Positions 1-7,836 of a stretch of 64,000 nt of DNA are shown here, one piece after another; positions within the stretch are counted from its first letter, which is position 1; each line of letters starts with the position of its first letter. Origin of the DNA: Bacteroidota bacterium (lineage in GTDB: Bacteria > Bacteroidota > Bacteroidia > M30B66); contig JAIXUS010000045.1 in the NCBI GenBank assembly GCA_027483445.1, positions 124,001 through 188,000 of the forward strand, in the 5' to 3' direction. The notes beneath the pieces were generated by a model. The model was not told the origin of the DNA. It saw only the letters and a list, made by a program, of their open reading frames with translations, and made no database searches. The position numbers and the translations under genes are program-made.

Positions 1-299
1 CCCGGCGCGACCGCAACGGCTTTGCCCACCGCGAATGGCAAAAGATGCGCGAGCGTAACGAGGCGCTCGATTGTTATGTCTACGCCCGCGCTGCCGCCGC
101 CGTTGCGGGTCTGGACCGGTTCGAGGACCGGCACTGGCTCGAATTGGAAAAACAACTCGGCGTCGGTCCTCCAACCGATGCCATCACTACTGATACCCCC
201 GAGGCCACTCGAGAACAGAAGTTCGACGGTGGCCTCGGCACTTCTGGCAACACCACACCGGCTTCGCGCCGAGTGGTGCGCAGCCGATGGATGACCTGA
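1..299 (+). CDS. Phage terminase large subunit (GpA family), C-terminal end
   Basis: This is the 3' end of a gene that begins left of the window; about 98 codons are visible, ending in TGA at 297-299. The segment contains the run RNEALDCYVYARAAA, which I recognise from the C-terminal nuclease end of lambda GpA-type terminases. That family cuts and pumps phage DNA into the prohead. The variable tail after it is rich in Thr, Glu and Arg. The gpW-like connector follows after one base, which is the lambda gene order (A, W, B, C). Everything upstream, including the ATPase part and the small terminase subunit, is outside the window. Assignment rests on this motif plus gene order. Confidence 0.82.
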   Translation, partial: RRDRNGFAHREWQKMRERNEALDCYVYARAAAAVAGLDRFEDRHWLELEKQLGVGPPTDAITTDTPEATREQKFDGGLGTSGNTTPASRRVVRSRWMT

Positions 300-300
300 C

Positions 301-507
301 ATGACCTACACCCCCGAACACCTGCAGGCCTTGCGTGAAGCCCTGGCCAGCGGCGAGCACCGCGTGACCTACGAGGGCAAGAGCATCGAGTACCGCAGTG
401 TGGCCGATCTCAAAGCCGCGATTGCCGAGGTCGAAGCCACCCTTGCGCGTGAATCCGGTGCCCCAAAGTTACGCCAGATCCGCGTGACCACGAGCAAGGC
501 GCTCTGA
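301..507 (+). CDS. gpW-like head-tail joining protein
   Basis: A 68-residue protein, the same size as lambda gpW, placed between terminase and portal as in lambda. The text of the protein shows the family pattern: an N-terminal helix (LQALREALASG), a short beta hairpin (HRVTYEGKSIEYRSVADL) and a second helix (LKAAIAEVEATLAR), then a charged tail. In lambda, gpW fills the portal channel after packaging and prepares the head for tail attachment. It starts directly after the terminase stop and its own stop codon overlaps the portal start (TGATG), so translation is probably coupled. The call is confident from size, fold pattern and position. Confidence 0.85.
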   Translation: MTYTPEHLQALREALASGEHRVTYEGKSIEYRSVADLKAAIAEVEATLARESGAPKLRQIRVTTSKAL

Positions 508-2009
508 TGGACTGGCTCAAAAAACTTCGTCGCCGCATGTTCGGCGGCACGCCCGTCTATGACAGTACCGGCGGTGGTCGTCGCGCCTTGGCCTGGATGC
601 CGGGCAACCCAGGTGCCGTGGCCGCTTTGTCGTTGGCTCAGGACGAGCTGCGCGCTAAGAGCCGGGATCTGGTGCGGCGCAATGCCTGGGCTGCGGCTGG
701 CATCGAAGCCTTCGTAGCGAATGCCATCGGTACCGGCATCAAGCCGCAGAGCATGGTGCAGGACCAAACCATTCGTGAGGCCATCCACAGCCTGTGGTGG
801 GACTGGTGTGAGCAGGCGGATGCCGCAGGCCTGACCGACTTCTACGGTCTGCAGGCACTGGCCACCCGGGCGATGCTTGAGGGTGGCGAAGCCCTGATCC
901 GACTGCGTTACCGGCGTGTCGAGGATGGCTTGCCAGTGGCACTGCAGATCCAGGTAGTGGAAGCCGAACACCTGCCGACCACGATGAACCGAGATCTGCC
1001 TGGTGGGAATGTGATCCGTGCGGGTATCGAGTTCGACCGGCTGGGGCGGCGGGTGGCTTACCACCTGTACCGATCTCATCCCAACGACGGGTTGTTGGCA
1101 CCGATGTCCAGCCAGGGTGGGATGGACACCGTGCGTGTGGATGCCAGCGAAGTGATCCACCTGTTCCGCCCGTTGCGACCTGGCCAGATTCGAGGCGAGC
1201 CATGGCTGACGCGGGCACTGGTCAAGCTCAATGAACTCGATCAGTACGACGACGCCGAGCTGGTTCGCAAAAAGACCGCCGCCATGTTCGCTGGTTTCAT
1301 CACCCGCATGGCCCCAGAAGACAACCTGATGGGCGAGTCGGCGGCTGATGCCAACGGTGTGGCGCTCTCGGGCATGGAACCCGGCACGCTTCAGATTCTG
1401 GAGCCCGGGGAGGACATCAAATTCTCAGCCCCCGCTGATGTGGGCAGTTCCTACGCAGAGTTCATGCGTCAGCAGTTCCGCGCGGTGGCTGCGGCCATGG
1501 GCATCACCTACGAGATGCTCACGGGTGACCTGACGCAGGTGAATTACTCCTCCATTCGTGCTGGCCTGCTGGAGTTTCGACGCCGCTGCGAAGCTTTGCA
1601 GCACGGCGTGATCGTGCACCAGCTGTGCCGTCCAATCTGGTGCGCCTGGATGGATCAGGCGGTGCTCGAAGGTGTCCTCGACTTGCCCGTTTATCGAAAG
1701 AGCCAACGCCAGTACCAAGCTGCCAAGTGGATCCCACAGGGTTGGAAATGGGTCGATCCGCAGAAGGAATACAACGCGATGAAGCTGGCGATCCGCGCGG
1801 GCCTCATGAGTCGATCGGAAGCGATCTCAGGCAATGGTTATGACGCCGAAGACGTGGACCGCGAGATCGCTGCGGACAACGCCCGAGCCGATGACTTGGG
1901 TTTGGTCTTCGATTCGGATCCCCGTTACGACCAACCCCTGACGACCCCATCACCACCGGCCAGCGATGCCACGCTGTCCGATCTCTCAACCGATACTTCT
2001 CTGGAGTAG
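507..2009 (+). CDS. Phage portal protein, lambda family
   Basis: A 500-residue protein with the features of lambda gpB-type portals: an N-terminal segment rich in Arg and Trp, the run ARDLVRRNAWAAAGIEAFVANAIGTG-type helix early in the protein (about residues 45-80), and a central part with GMEPGTLQILEPGEDIKF and the Tyr-rich MGITYEMLTGDLTQVNYSS segment near residues 330-350 that is highly conserved in this family. Twelve copies normally form the ring through which DNA enters the capsid. The start at 507 overlaps the stop of the gpW gene. The length matches the family and I see no interruption. The next gene, the protease, starts four bases after the stop. Confidence 0.93.
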   Translation: MDWLKKLRRRMFGGTPVYDSTGGGRRALAWMPGNPGAVAALSLAQDELRAKSRDLVRRNAWAAAGIEAFVANAIGTGIKPQSMVQDQTIREAIHSLWWDWCEQADAAGLTDFYGLQALATRAMLEGGEALIRLRYRRVEDGLPVALQIQVVEAEHLPTTMNRDLPGGNVIRAGIEFDRLGRRVAYHLYRSHPNDGLLAPMSSQGGMDTVRVDASEVIHLFRPLRPGQIRGEPWLTRALVKLNELDQYDDAELVRKKTAAMFAGFITRMAPEDNLMGESAADANGVALSGMEPGTLQILEPGEDIKFSAPADVGSSYAEFMRQQFRAVAAAMGITYEMLTGDLTQVNYSSIRAGLLEFRRRCEALQHGVIVHQLCRPIWCAWMDQAVLEGVLDLPVYRKSQRQYQAAKWIPQGWKWVDPQKEYNAMKLAIRAGLMSRSEAISGNGYDAEDVDREIAADNARADDLGLVFDSDPRYDQPLTTPSPPASDATLSDLSTDTSLE

Positions 2010-2012
2010 TTC

Positions 2013-3254
2013 ATGCTGCCTCACCTCGCTTCCCGCCTTTTCGGGACGCCCTTGCTCGTCCATCGCGCCAAACTCGATGTCATTCTGGCGGTGATGGGCG
2101 AGCGCTTAGGCGTCGCGCCTCCATTGGCGGATCTGGCCTTGCCGGGACCGAAGTCGGCTACCGCCGCTCCAACGGGGATTGTCGTCATTCCCATTCTGGG
2201 CACGCTCGTCAAGCGCGCACTCGGCATGGAAGCCGCCTCGGGCTTGACATCCTATAGCGAGATCGCCGCGATGCTGGATGCGGCCGTCGCAGATCCGATG
2301 GTCAGCGGCATCCTGCTAGACATCGATTCCTCGGGCGGTGAAGCCTCGGGCAGTTTCGAGTTGGCCCGCCGCGTGCGCGAGGCAGCCACCATCAAGCCCG
2401 TCTGGGCCGTGGCCAACGATGCGGCGTACTCAGCCGCCTATGCGATTGCTGCCAGTGCCCAACGTCTGTTCGTCACCGAAACCGGCGGTGTCGGCTCCAT
2501 TGGCGTGATCGCCTTGCATGTCGACCAGTCGATCAAGGATGCCAACGACGGCTACCGCTACACCGCCATCACCGCTGGCGCACACAAGAACGACTACTCG
2601 CCGCACGAACCCTTGTCGGATGCAGCCAAGTCGGAACTGCAAAGTGAAGTCGACCGGCTCTACGCGATCTTCACCGAACACGTCGCGGCCATGCGCAGGC
2701 TGGATCTTGATGCCGTGCGCGCGACCGAAGCTGGACTCTATTTCGGCAGCAATGCCGTAGTTCAGGGACTTGCCGATGGTGTCCAGACGCTGGAGGCCAC
2801 CCTCACCGAATTTCAGTTGTTTCTAAACGCCCCCCAAAACGCCCTTACCCAGTCGCCGTCTCAGGTGCGGGGCGTCTTCCGTACTGAGACGGCTAATCCG
2901 AGAAAGGATCTGAACATGAGTGAAGAACAAACCATCGATATTCCCGGTGGCGACGAAGCTGCTGCGCAACTGGCGCAAGCCGTGGCCGAGTCCAAACGTG
3001 ATGTCACCCAAACCGCGCAGGCCATTGCCGAAATTTGCATGCTCGCCGGTTGTCCTGAGCGTGCCGCTGAATTCATCGCAGCGGGCAAGTCGCAGTCCGA
3101 GGTGCGCCGCGTACTGATCGATGCGCGTGCCGCCCACACTGAAGCGACCGAAATTCGCTCGACCATCACTGCTGAGGCCGGTACCGCCGTACCCAGTCAC
3201 GCCGAAACGTCGCCGATCGTCGCGGCCGTCAAGAAACTCGCTGGTACCGCCTAA
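2013..3254 (+). CDS. S49-family prohead protease with C-terminal scaffold region
   Basis: A 413-residue protein. Residues about 45-270 match the SppA/S49 serine peptidase fold used by lambda gpC. The nucleophile is probably Ser140 in NDAAYSAAYA, and the run TGGVGSIGVI follows near residue 155. The last 112 residues (from MSEEQT) are acidic, helical and Ala-rich, as expected of a capsid scaffold. In lambda, protease C and scaffold Nu3 are made from the same frame. The start at 2013 follows CTGGAG six bases upstream. A second start inside the gene is listed separately. The decoration and capsid genes follow, so the job is prohead assembly and maturation. Confidence 0.88.
   Translation: MLPHLASRLFGTPLLVHRAKLDVILAVMGERLGVAPPLADLALPGPKSATAAPTGIVVIPILGTLVKRALGMEAASGLTSYSEIAAMLDAAVADPMVSGILLDIDSSGGEASGSFELARRVREAATIKPVWAVANDAAYSAAYAIAASAQRLFVTETGGVGSIGVIALHVDQSIKDANDGYRYTAITAGAHKNDYSPHEPLSDAAKSELQSEVDRLYAIFTEHVAAMRRLDLDAVRATEAGLYFGSNAVVQGLADGVQTLEATLTEFQLFLNAPQNALTQSPSQVRGVFRTETANPRKDLNMSEEQTIDIPGGDEAAAQLAQAVAESKRDVTQTAQAIAEICMLAGCPERAAEFIAAGKSQSEVRRVLIDARAAHTEATEIRSTITAEAGTAVPSHAETSPIVAAVKKLAGTA
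2916..3254 (+). CDS. Nested in-frame scaffold protein (Nu3-like) start inside the protease gene
   Basis: An in-frame ATG at 2916 is preceded by a clear Shine-Dalgarno sequence, AGAAAGGA at 2901-2908, seven bases upstream. It would give a 112-residue acidic, Ala/Glu-rich helical protein identical to the C-terminus of the protease. Lambda Nu3 scaffold is made in exactly this way from within gene C, so this is a known arrangement rather than a stray start. The strong RBS in the middle of an open frame is hard to explain otherwise. No experiment is available; expression is inferred. Confidence 0.68.
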   Translation: MSEEQTIDIPGGDEAAAQLAQAVAESKRDVTQTAQAIAEICMLAGCPERAAEFIAAGKSQSEVRRVLIDARAAHTEATEIRSTITAEAGTAVPSHAETSPIVAAVKKLAGTA

Positions 3255-3268
3255 GAAAGGAAATCCCC

Positions 3269-3646
3269 ATGTCCGTCATCACCCAAGCCAATGATCTCGC
3301 CGACCTGCTGCGTTTCGAGGCCGAGAACCGCTATTCCCGTGAACGCGCCACGCTCGCTGCAGGCCACAACCTGATGCTGGGCACCGTGGTCGCCACCGAT
3401 ACGGCCACTGGCAAGATCGCCCCACTCGATCCAAATGACATTGGCTCGTTGGCTGAAGCCACGGGTGTGCTGCTCAACGATTGCGATGCCACTGCTGCTG
3501 ACAACCCCGACGCCCTGGTGGTGGTCCGCCACGCCATCGTGTTACGCGATGCGCTGATCTGGCCGGCGGCGATCACTGCTGAGCAGAAGGTGACTGCCAT
3601 TGCCCAGCTGCGCGCACTGGGTATTTTGGTCCGCGACGCTGTTTGA
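3269..3646 (+). CDS. Head decoration protein (gpD-like)
   Basis: A 125-residue protein with the gpD family pattern: GHNLMLGTVVATDTATGKIAPLD near residues 35-55 and DALVVVRHAIVLRDALIWP near residues 85-105. Trimeric gpD proteins clip onto the expanded capsid and stabilise it against DNA pressure. The start at 3269 has the Shine-Dalgarno AAGAAAGGAAA at 3253-3263. It lies between the protease/scaffold and major capsid genes as in lambda (C, Nu3, D, E). Length and order agree with the family. Confidence 0.88.
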   Translation: MSVITQANDLADLLRFEAENRYSRERATLAAGHNLMLGTVVATDTATGKIAPLDPNDIGSLAEATGVLLNDCDATAADNPDALVVVRHAIVLRDALIWPAAITAEQKVTAIAQLRALGILVRDAV

Positions 3647-3740
3647 ACCCACACCATCTCGCCACTGCACCCACTTTCTTCCGTCATACCTCCGGCCCGC
3701 TGGTCATCCCGCGGGCCGTTCCTTTTATTGGAGCCCTCTC

Positions 3741-4757
3741 ATGCAAAACCCTTTCCAGAATCCCGGGTTCTCGATGGCCAGCCTCACGGCGGCCATCAAC
3801 CTGATCCCCAACCGCTATGGTCGGCTCGAAGAACTCAACCTGTTTCCGGCCAAGCCCGTGCGCATGCGCTCGGTGGTGATCGAATCGCGCAATGGCACGC
3901 TGAACCTGCTACCCAGCCTGCCGGTGGGCAGTGCCGCGACGCAGAACAAGCACGACAAGCGTCAACTGCACTCCTTCGTGATCCCGCATATTCCGCTGGA
4001 AGACGTGGTGCTGCCCGAGGAAATCCAGGGCGTGCGTGCCTTTGGTTCTGAGACCGAAATGGAAACGGTGGCCCAGGTGCTGGCCCAGCATCTGGAGTCC
4101 ATGCGCAACAAGCATGCCATCACCCTGGAACACCTGCGTATGGGGGCCTTGAAGGGCGTGATTCTGGATGCCGATGGCAGCGTGCTGCACAACCTCTTCG
4201 ATGTCTTCAAGCTCACGCCCACCACGGTCAACTTCCAACTCAATGCCGACGGCACCAAGGTGCGGAACAAGTGTTCCGATGTGGTGCGCAGCATCACCGA
4301 GAACCTGCGCGGTGAATTCATGACCGGCGTGCGTTGCCTGTGCTCGCCCAGTTTCTTTGCCAAGCTCACTGAGCACGCCAATGTCGTCAAGGCCTATGAG
4401 AACTATGCCCAAAGTGCCATGCTGCGTGACGATGTGCGCAATGGCTTTGCCTTTGGCGGCATCGTCTTTGAGGAGTATGTTGGCAAGGCGAGCTATCTCG
4501 ATGGGACTGGCACCGCTCAGACGCGTGACTTCATTGCCGAGGGCGAAGCGCATGCCTTCCCGCTGGGCACGGTCGACACCTTTGCCACCTATTTCGCACC
4601 GGCCGACTTCAACGAAACGGTCAATACGCTCGGTCAGCCCATCTACGCCAAGCAGGAGCCGCGCAAATTCGATCGAGGGACTGAGCTGCACACGCAGAGC
4701 AACCCGCTGCCGATGTGCCATCGTCCCGGCGTATTGGTCAAGCTGACTATGGCGTGA
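3741..4757 (+). CDS. Major capsid protein (gpE family)
   Basis: A 338-residue protein of the lambda gpE family. Family hallmarks in the text are the early LTAAINLIPNRYGRLEELNLFP, the QLHSFVIPHIPLEDVVLPEEIQG region near residues 70-95, and the C-terminal ELHTQSNPLPMCHRPGVLVKL. It forms the hexamer and pentamer lattice of the head. I chose the ATG at 3741 because it gives the expected length and has a GGAG six bases upstream (TTGGAGCCCTCTC). An upstream in-frame ATG at 3600 lies inside the decoration gene and is rejected. The stop overlaps the next start (TGATG). Confidence 0.93.
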   Translation: MQNPFQNPGFSMASLTAAINLIPNRYGRLEELNLFPAKPVRMRSVVIESRNGTLNLLPSLPVGSAATQNKHDKRQLHSFVIPHIPLEDVVLPEEIQGVRAFGSETEMETVAQVLAQHLESMRNKHAITLEHLRMGALKGVILDADGSVLHNLFDVFKLTPTTVNFQLNADGTKVRNKCSDVVRSITENLRGEFMTGVRCLCSPSFFAKLTEHANVVKAYENYAQSAMLRDDVRNGFAFGGIVFEEYVGKASYLDGTGTAQTRDFIAEGEAHAFPLGTVDTFATYFAPADFNETVNTLGQPIYAKQEPRKFDRGTELHTQSNPLPMCHRPGVLVKLTMA

Positions 4758-5074
4758 TGTGGCGGCACACACAGCCCTTCGCCCGCCTGCTCATCAGCAC
4801 TTTTCTGCACCTTGGTACGCCGGGCACCTACCGGCGTGCTGATGGGGCGGAGGTCGCCACGCACTTTATTGCCAAGACACCGGATGTCATCGCGTCCTTT
4901 GGCGACACCCGGCTGGTGATGGCCACGCACCGCTTCGATATGCTCGCGCGGGATGTGCCGGAGCCGCAGGAAGGTGAACGCTTCAGCCTGAACGGCCAGA
5001 TGTGGCAGGTGGTGGGTGAACCGCTGGCCGATCGTGACCGGCTGATCTGGACTATCACTGGAGCGCCCGTATGA
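4757..5074 (+). CDS. Probable head-tail connector protein (gpFII-type position)
   Basis: A 105-residue protein starting at the ATG that overlaps the capsid stop. It has a predicted beta-rich make-up with AKTPDVIASFGDTRLVMATHRFDMLARDVPEP and FSLNGQMWQVVGEPLADRDRLIWTI. Short beta-barrel proteins in this position, right after the capsid gene, are head completion proteins such as lambda gpFII, which provide the surface to which the tail docks. Sequence similarity to gpFII is not something I can demonstrate by eye; the call relies on size, position and the general pattern. It overlaps the next gene by four bases (ATGA). Confidence 0.6.
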   Translation: MWRHTQPFARLLISTFLHLGTPGTYRRADGAEVATHFIAKTPDVIASFGDTRLVMATHRFDMLARDVPEPQEGERFSLNGQMWQVVGEPLADRDRLIWTITGAPV

Positions 5075-5733
5075 GGTTGATGTCTGCCCTTTCCGGAGAA
5101 CTCAACCAAATGCTGGCCGATGAGGTACGCATTGCCGAGCAGGCGGTGACGCAGTCCATCCGCGAAGCCACCGAGGGTCTGAAGACCGAACTGCGCAACC
5201 AGATCACCGGTGCGGGCCTCGGTCAGCGCCTGGCCAACACCTGGCGTGGCGAGGTTTACCCCAAGGGGCAGATGAGCATCAAGGCGGCGGGCCTGGTCTA
5301 CAGCCGTGCCCCTGAAGTGGTCGGTGCCCATGACCGGGGCGCCACCATTCGCTCCAGGGACGGCTTCTGGCTGGCGATCCCGCTACCCGCTGCTGGCAAA
5401 GGTCCACGCGGCAAACGCATGACGCCGGGTCTGTGGGAGAGGATGCGCGGCCAGCGCCTGCGCTTCGTTTACCGCCGGGGCAAGCCCTCGCTGCTGGTAG
5501 CTGAAAACCAGCGTGCCCGCCAGGGTCAACGCGGTGGTTTCTCGGTTGCGTCACAGAAGGCCCAAGCCACCGGTCGGGGCCTGGTCACGGTGCCGATGTT
5601 CCTGCTGGCGCCGCAAGTCACCTTGAAGAAGAAATTCGACATCGACAGTGCCTCGCGTCGTTGGGTCAGCACCCTGGCCAAGCGGATTGCTAACCGCTTC
5701 GATGAGGCGGAACGCCGAGGAGTACGCCCATGA
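5071..5733 (+). CDS. DUF6441-type phage protein, possible tail completion protein
   Basis: A 220-residue basic protein. The N-terminal third is a long helix of the form EVRIAEQAVTQSIREATEGLK, followed by LGQRLANTWRGEVYP and the run LVYSRAPEVVGAHDRGATIRS. These are features I associate with the DUF6441 family of siphophage proteins, which sits between head completion and tail terminator genes, where lambda has gpZ. The probable role is joining or length-setting at the tail end, but no function is established. It overlaps both neighbours by four bases, so it is expressed as part of the morphogenesis operon. Confidence 0.62.
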   Translation: MRLMSALSGELNQMLADEVRIAEQAVTQSIREATEGLKTELRNQITGAGLGQRLANTWRGEVYPKGQMSIKAAGLVYSRAPEVVGAHDRGATIRSRDGFWLAIPLPAAGKGPRGKRMTPGLWERMRGQRLRFVYRRGKPSLLVAENQRARQGQRGGFSVASQKAQATGRGLVTVPMFLLAPQVTLKKKFDIDSASRRWVSTLAKRIANRFDEAERRGVRP

Positions 5734-6182
5734 GCCAGCGACCCAGTCAACGTGAGAGCGCCATCGGCGCGTTGTTCGCAGTGCTTGGCCAGTTGTCGCT
5801 GGGGATGTTCGGCACCACGGTCAAACGCAACGCCGCCTTTCCCGAACGGGTCTTAGACCACGCCATGGCCATCCTGCGCGACGGTGAGATGGGCGAGCCC
5901 GAGGTGTCGCTCTCGCCGCTGACTTACCACTGGCAGCACCAGGTGGCTATCGAACTATTCGTGGCCGACCCGAATGCCAGCGCGCGCGATGTCCGGATGG
6001 ACGGTCTGTTGCTTGAGTTAGCCGCGCTGATCGAAGCCGACCGTACGCTCGGCGGTGCCATCGATTACGCCGAAACAGGCCAGCCGAAATTCGACGATCT
6101 CGCGCCCGAAGGCAGCAGCGGCATCAAGGCCTGCTTGCTGCCCGTGGTCCTGCACTACAGCAGCTCCGGCCCCCTGAACTGA
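5730..6182 (+). CDS. Probable tail terminator protein (gpU-type)
   Basis: A 150-residue protein. It has an N-terminal helix (ALFAVLGQLSLGMFG), a central strand-rich part (SLSPLTYHWQHQVAIELFVAD) and a helix EDGLLLELAAL-type segment near residue 95, ending with ACLLPVVLHYSSSGPLN. Proteins of this size and pattern between the connector genes and the tail tube gene are tail terminators: they cap the tail tube and bind the connector. The assignment is mainly from order and secondary structure pattern. Some databases give homologues unrelated enzyme names, which the context here does not support. Confidence 0.55.
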   Translation: MSQRPSQRESAIGALFAVLGQLSLGMFGTTVKRNAAFPERVLDHAMAILRDGEMGEPEVSLSPLTYHWQHQVAIELFVADPNASARDVRMDGLLLELAALIEADRTLGGAIDYAETGQPKFDDLAPEGSSGIKACLLPVVLHYSSSGPLN

Positions 6183-6206
6183 AATCTATTCCACAAGGAG
6201 AATCCT

Positions 6207-7145
6207 ATGGCCCGTGCCTATGGCGCAAACGCGAGCCTCTTGGCTGCGTTCGAATCCACGTACGGCAGCATACCTGTAGATGGTTACTGGCAGCTGCCCT
6301 TTGTATCTACCTCACTCGGCTCTGAGCAGGGGCTGATCGCCAACGACCTGATCGGTTTGGGGCGTGACCCCAGCGCGCCGATCCGTGATGTGATCAAGGT
6401 CGAGGGTGACATGGTCGTGCCGCTCGATGTGCGGCACATCGGCCTGTGGCTCAAGGCTTTGCTGGGCGAGCCCACCTCGGTGGGCACAGGCGTAGTCACT
6501 CACACTTTTGGCTCTGGCAAACAGAGCTTGCCGAGTCTGACACTGGAAACCGGCCTGCCCGATATTCCGGCTTGGTTCGTGGCCTCCGGTGTCATGGTCA
6601 ATAGCCTGCAGGTTGGCTTTGCGCGTTCCGGCGCAGCCAATGCCACGGTGGGTCTGGTGGCACAAGGCGAGGTGCGACGCACCGCTACCCTGGATGACAC
6701 CCCGGCCACGCGCGAATTGCAGCGCTTCAACCAGTTTCAGGGGCAGATCCTGCGTGATGGCCAGGCGCTGGGCAATGTGGTCTCGGCTCAGCTCACGTAC
6801 TCCAACAACCTGGAACGCATCGAGACCATCCGATCGGATGGCAAGATCGACGGCGCGGATCCGACAGTGGCCAGTCTCACCGGCAACCTGGAAGTGCGCT
6901 TTGCCGATACGACGCTGATCGATGCGGCCACCAATAACACGCCGCTGGAGTTGACCTTCGGCTATGCCATCGACGCAGATCACCGGCTGACCTTCATCGC
7001 GCACGAGGTCTACCTGCCCAAACCCAAGCTGTCCATTTCGGGTCCCGGTGGCATCCAGGCCACTTTCGAATGGCAAGCCGCCAAGGCCACGAGCGTGGCG
7101 CGCATGTTTACCGTCGAACTGGTGAACGACGTCTCTTCCTACTGA
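6207..7145 (+). CDS. Phage tail tube protein (major tail protein)
   Basis: A 312-residue beta-rich protein with the pattern of the tail tube family found in many siphophages of proteobacteria. It begins ARAYGANASLLAAFESTYGSIP and contains PLDVRHIGLWLKALLGEP near residues 70-90 and TSVGTGVVTHTFGSGKQSLPSLTLE-type beta hairpins after it. Rings of this protein form the tail tube. The start at 6207 has AAGGAG at 6195-6200. It precedes the tail chaperone pair and tape measure gene, the normal order of a long flexible tail module. Confidence 0.82.
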   Translation: MARAYGANASLLAAFESTYGSIPVDGYWQLPFVSTSLGSEQGLIANDLIGLGRDPSAPIRDVIKVEGDMVVPLDVRHIGLWLKALLGEPTSVGTGVVTHTFGSGKQSLPSLTLETGLPDIPAWFVASGVMVNSLQVGFARSGAANATVGLVAQGEVRRTATLDDTPATRELQRFNQFQGQILRDGQALGNVVSAQLTYSNNLERIETIRSDGKIDGADPTVASLTGNLEVRFADTTLIDAATNNTPLELTFGYAIDADHRLTFIAHEVYLPKPKLSISGPGGIQATFEWQAAKATSVARMFTVELVNDVSSY

Positions 7146-7165
7146 TAACCCGACTGAGGTTTCTC

Positions 7166-7516
7166 ATGATCAAACTCAACCTTCCGCGTGAACCGCACTG
7201 GATCACGCTGGCCGCCGGCGTGCGCCTGCAGGTGCGTCCCGCCACCACTGCCTTGGTCATGGCCGCGCGCCATGCCGCCTCGAAAGTGGCCGGCACCGAC
7301 CTCGCCGCTGCCGGCGAGCGCACCGCCACGCTGATCACCGAACTCGCCAAGTTGGCCGTACTCGCTTGGGAAGGTGTGGCCGACGACAAGGGCAAACCCG
7401 CCGCCGTCACTCCCGAGGGCGTGGCCGCCCTGATGGAGCATTGGCTGCTGGCCGACGCCTTCGAGCGCGAATACCTCGCCGGCCTCTACGCCCTGGATTC
7501 GGAAAAAAACGCCTGA
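7166..7516 (+). CDS. Tail assembly chaperone, short form (gpG-type)
   Basis: A 116-residue mostly helical protein between the tail tube and the tape measure genes, the place of lambda gpG. These proteins coat the tape measure protein during tail assembly and are absent from the virion. The 0-frame product ends DSEKNA. Just before the stop there is a run of seven A followed by C (7503-7510), which places a classical slippery heptamer A AAA AAC at 7504-7510 in the reading frame, so a fraction of ribosomes should shift by -1 into the downstream frame. The start at 7166 is chosen over in-frame sites further upstream, which lie within the tail tube gene. Confidence 0.72.
   Translation: MIKLNLPREPHWITLAAGVRLQVRPATTALVMAARHAASKVAGTDLAAAGERTATLITELAKLAVLAWEGVADDKGKPAAVTPEGVAALMEHWLLADAFEREYLAGLYALDSEKNA
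7504..7510 (+). promoter_or_regulatory. Slippery heptamer for -1 programmed frameshift
   Basis: The sequence A AAA AAC is read in the frame of the 7166 gene as GAA-AAA-AAC. It fits the X XXY YYZ rule for simultaneous -1 slippage, and lies six bases before... in effect two codons before the 0-frame stop (TGA at 7514-7516). The -1 frame is open for a further 102 codons including stop. The position, between the tail tube and tape measure genes, is where siphophages commonly use a frameshift. Confidence 0.62.
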
Positions 7517-7815
7517 AGGCTCGCACCGCGTGGCACTTCGGTGGCGGGCCGAGCTATTGCAGTGCCTGTCCGGAGCCATGCCCCGAATGCCCCTACGCTA
7601 TGAACGCACCCGAGAGTCTGGAGGGTTGGCAGGCGGCGAGCGCGATTGAGATCTGTGCCAGCCAGTTGCGCATGGCCCGGGGTCGGGTGGTCGGGCTGGA
7701 TCTGAACGCCTGGATGCTGGCCTGTGAAAGTACCGGGCTGGACAAGGCCACGGCCATCGATCTGTTTCCAGCGGTCGAGGCGGGCCTGATGAGCACTTTG
7801 CAACAAGATGAATAA
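7510..7815 (+). CDS. Tail assembly chaperone -1 frame extension (gpT-type, made as GT fusion)
   Basis: This 101-codon segment is open in the -1 frame relative to the upstream chaperone and has no good ribosome binding site at its own beginning. A shift at the A AAA AAC heptamer (7504-7510) would join it to the first 115 codons of the upstream gene and give a 216-residue fusion. It contains a cluster of five Cys in YCSACPEPCPECPY, possibly a metal site, and a helical C-terminus ending LMSTLQQDE. In lambda the GT fusion links the tail tube protein to the tape measure protein. The stop is 21 bases ahead of the tape measure start. An internal ATG at 7600 is an alternative start. Confidence 0.6.
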   Translation, partial: RLKARTAWHFGGGPSYCSACPEPCPECPYAMNAPESLEGWQAASAIEICASQLRMARGRVVGLDLNAWMLACESTGLDKATAIDLFPAVEAGLMSTLQQDE

Positions 7816-7836
7816 CCACGACGACTGATTTCTTCA

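Noticed and set aside
369-1160. Long open frame on the minus strand opposite the portal gene
   Set aside because: It is a shadow of a GC-rich coding region; the plus-strand portal gene is certain and the minus product matches no known pattern. The same applies to other long antisense frames, for example 9586-10491, 13644-14663, 35692-36726, 36841-38088 and 42338-43567.
3600-3740. Earlier start of the major capsid gene at 3600
   Set aside because: The added residues overlap the decoration gene in a different frame, and ATG 3741 has an RBS and gives the normal family length.
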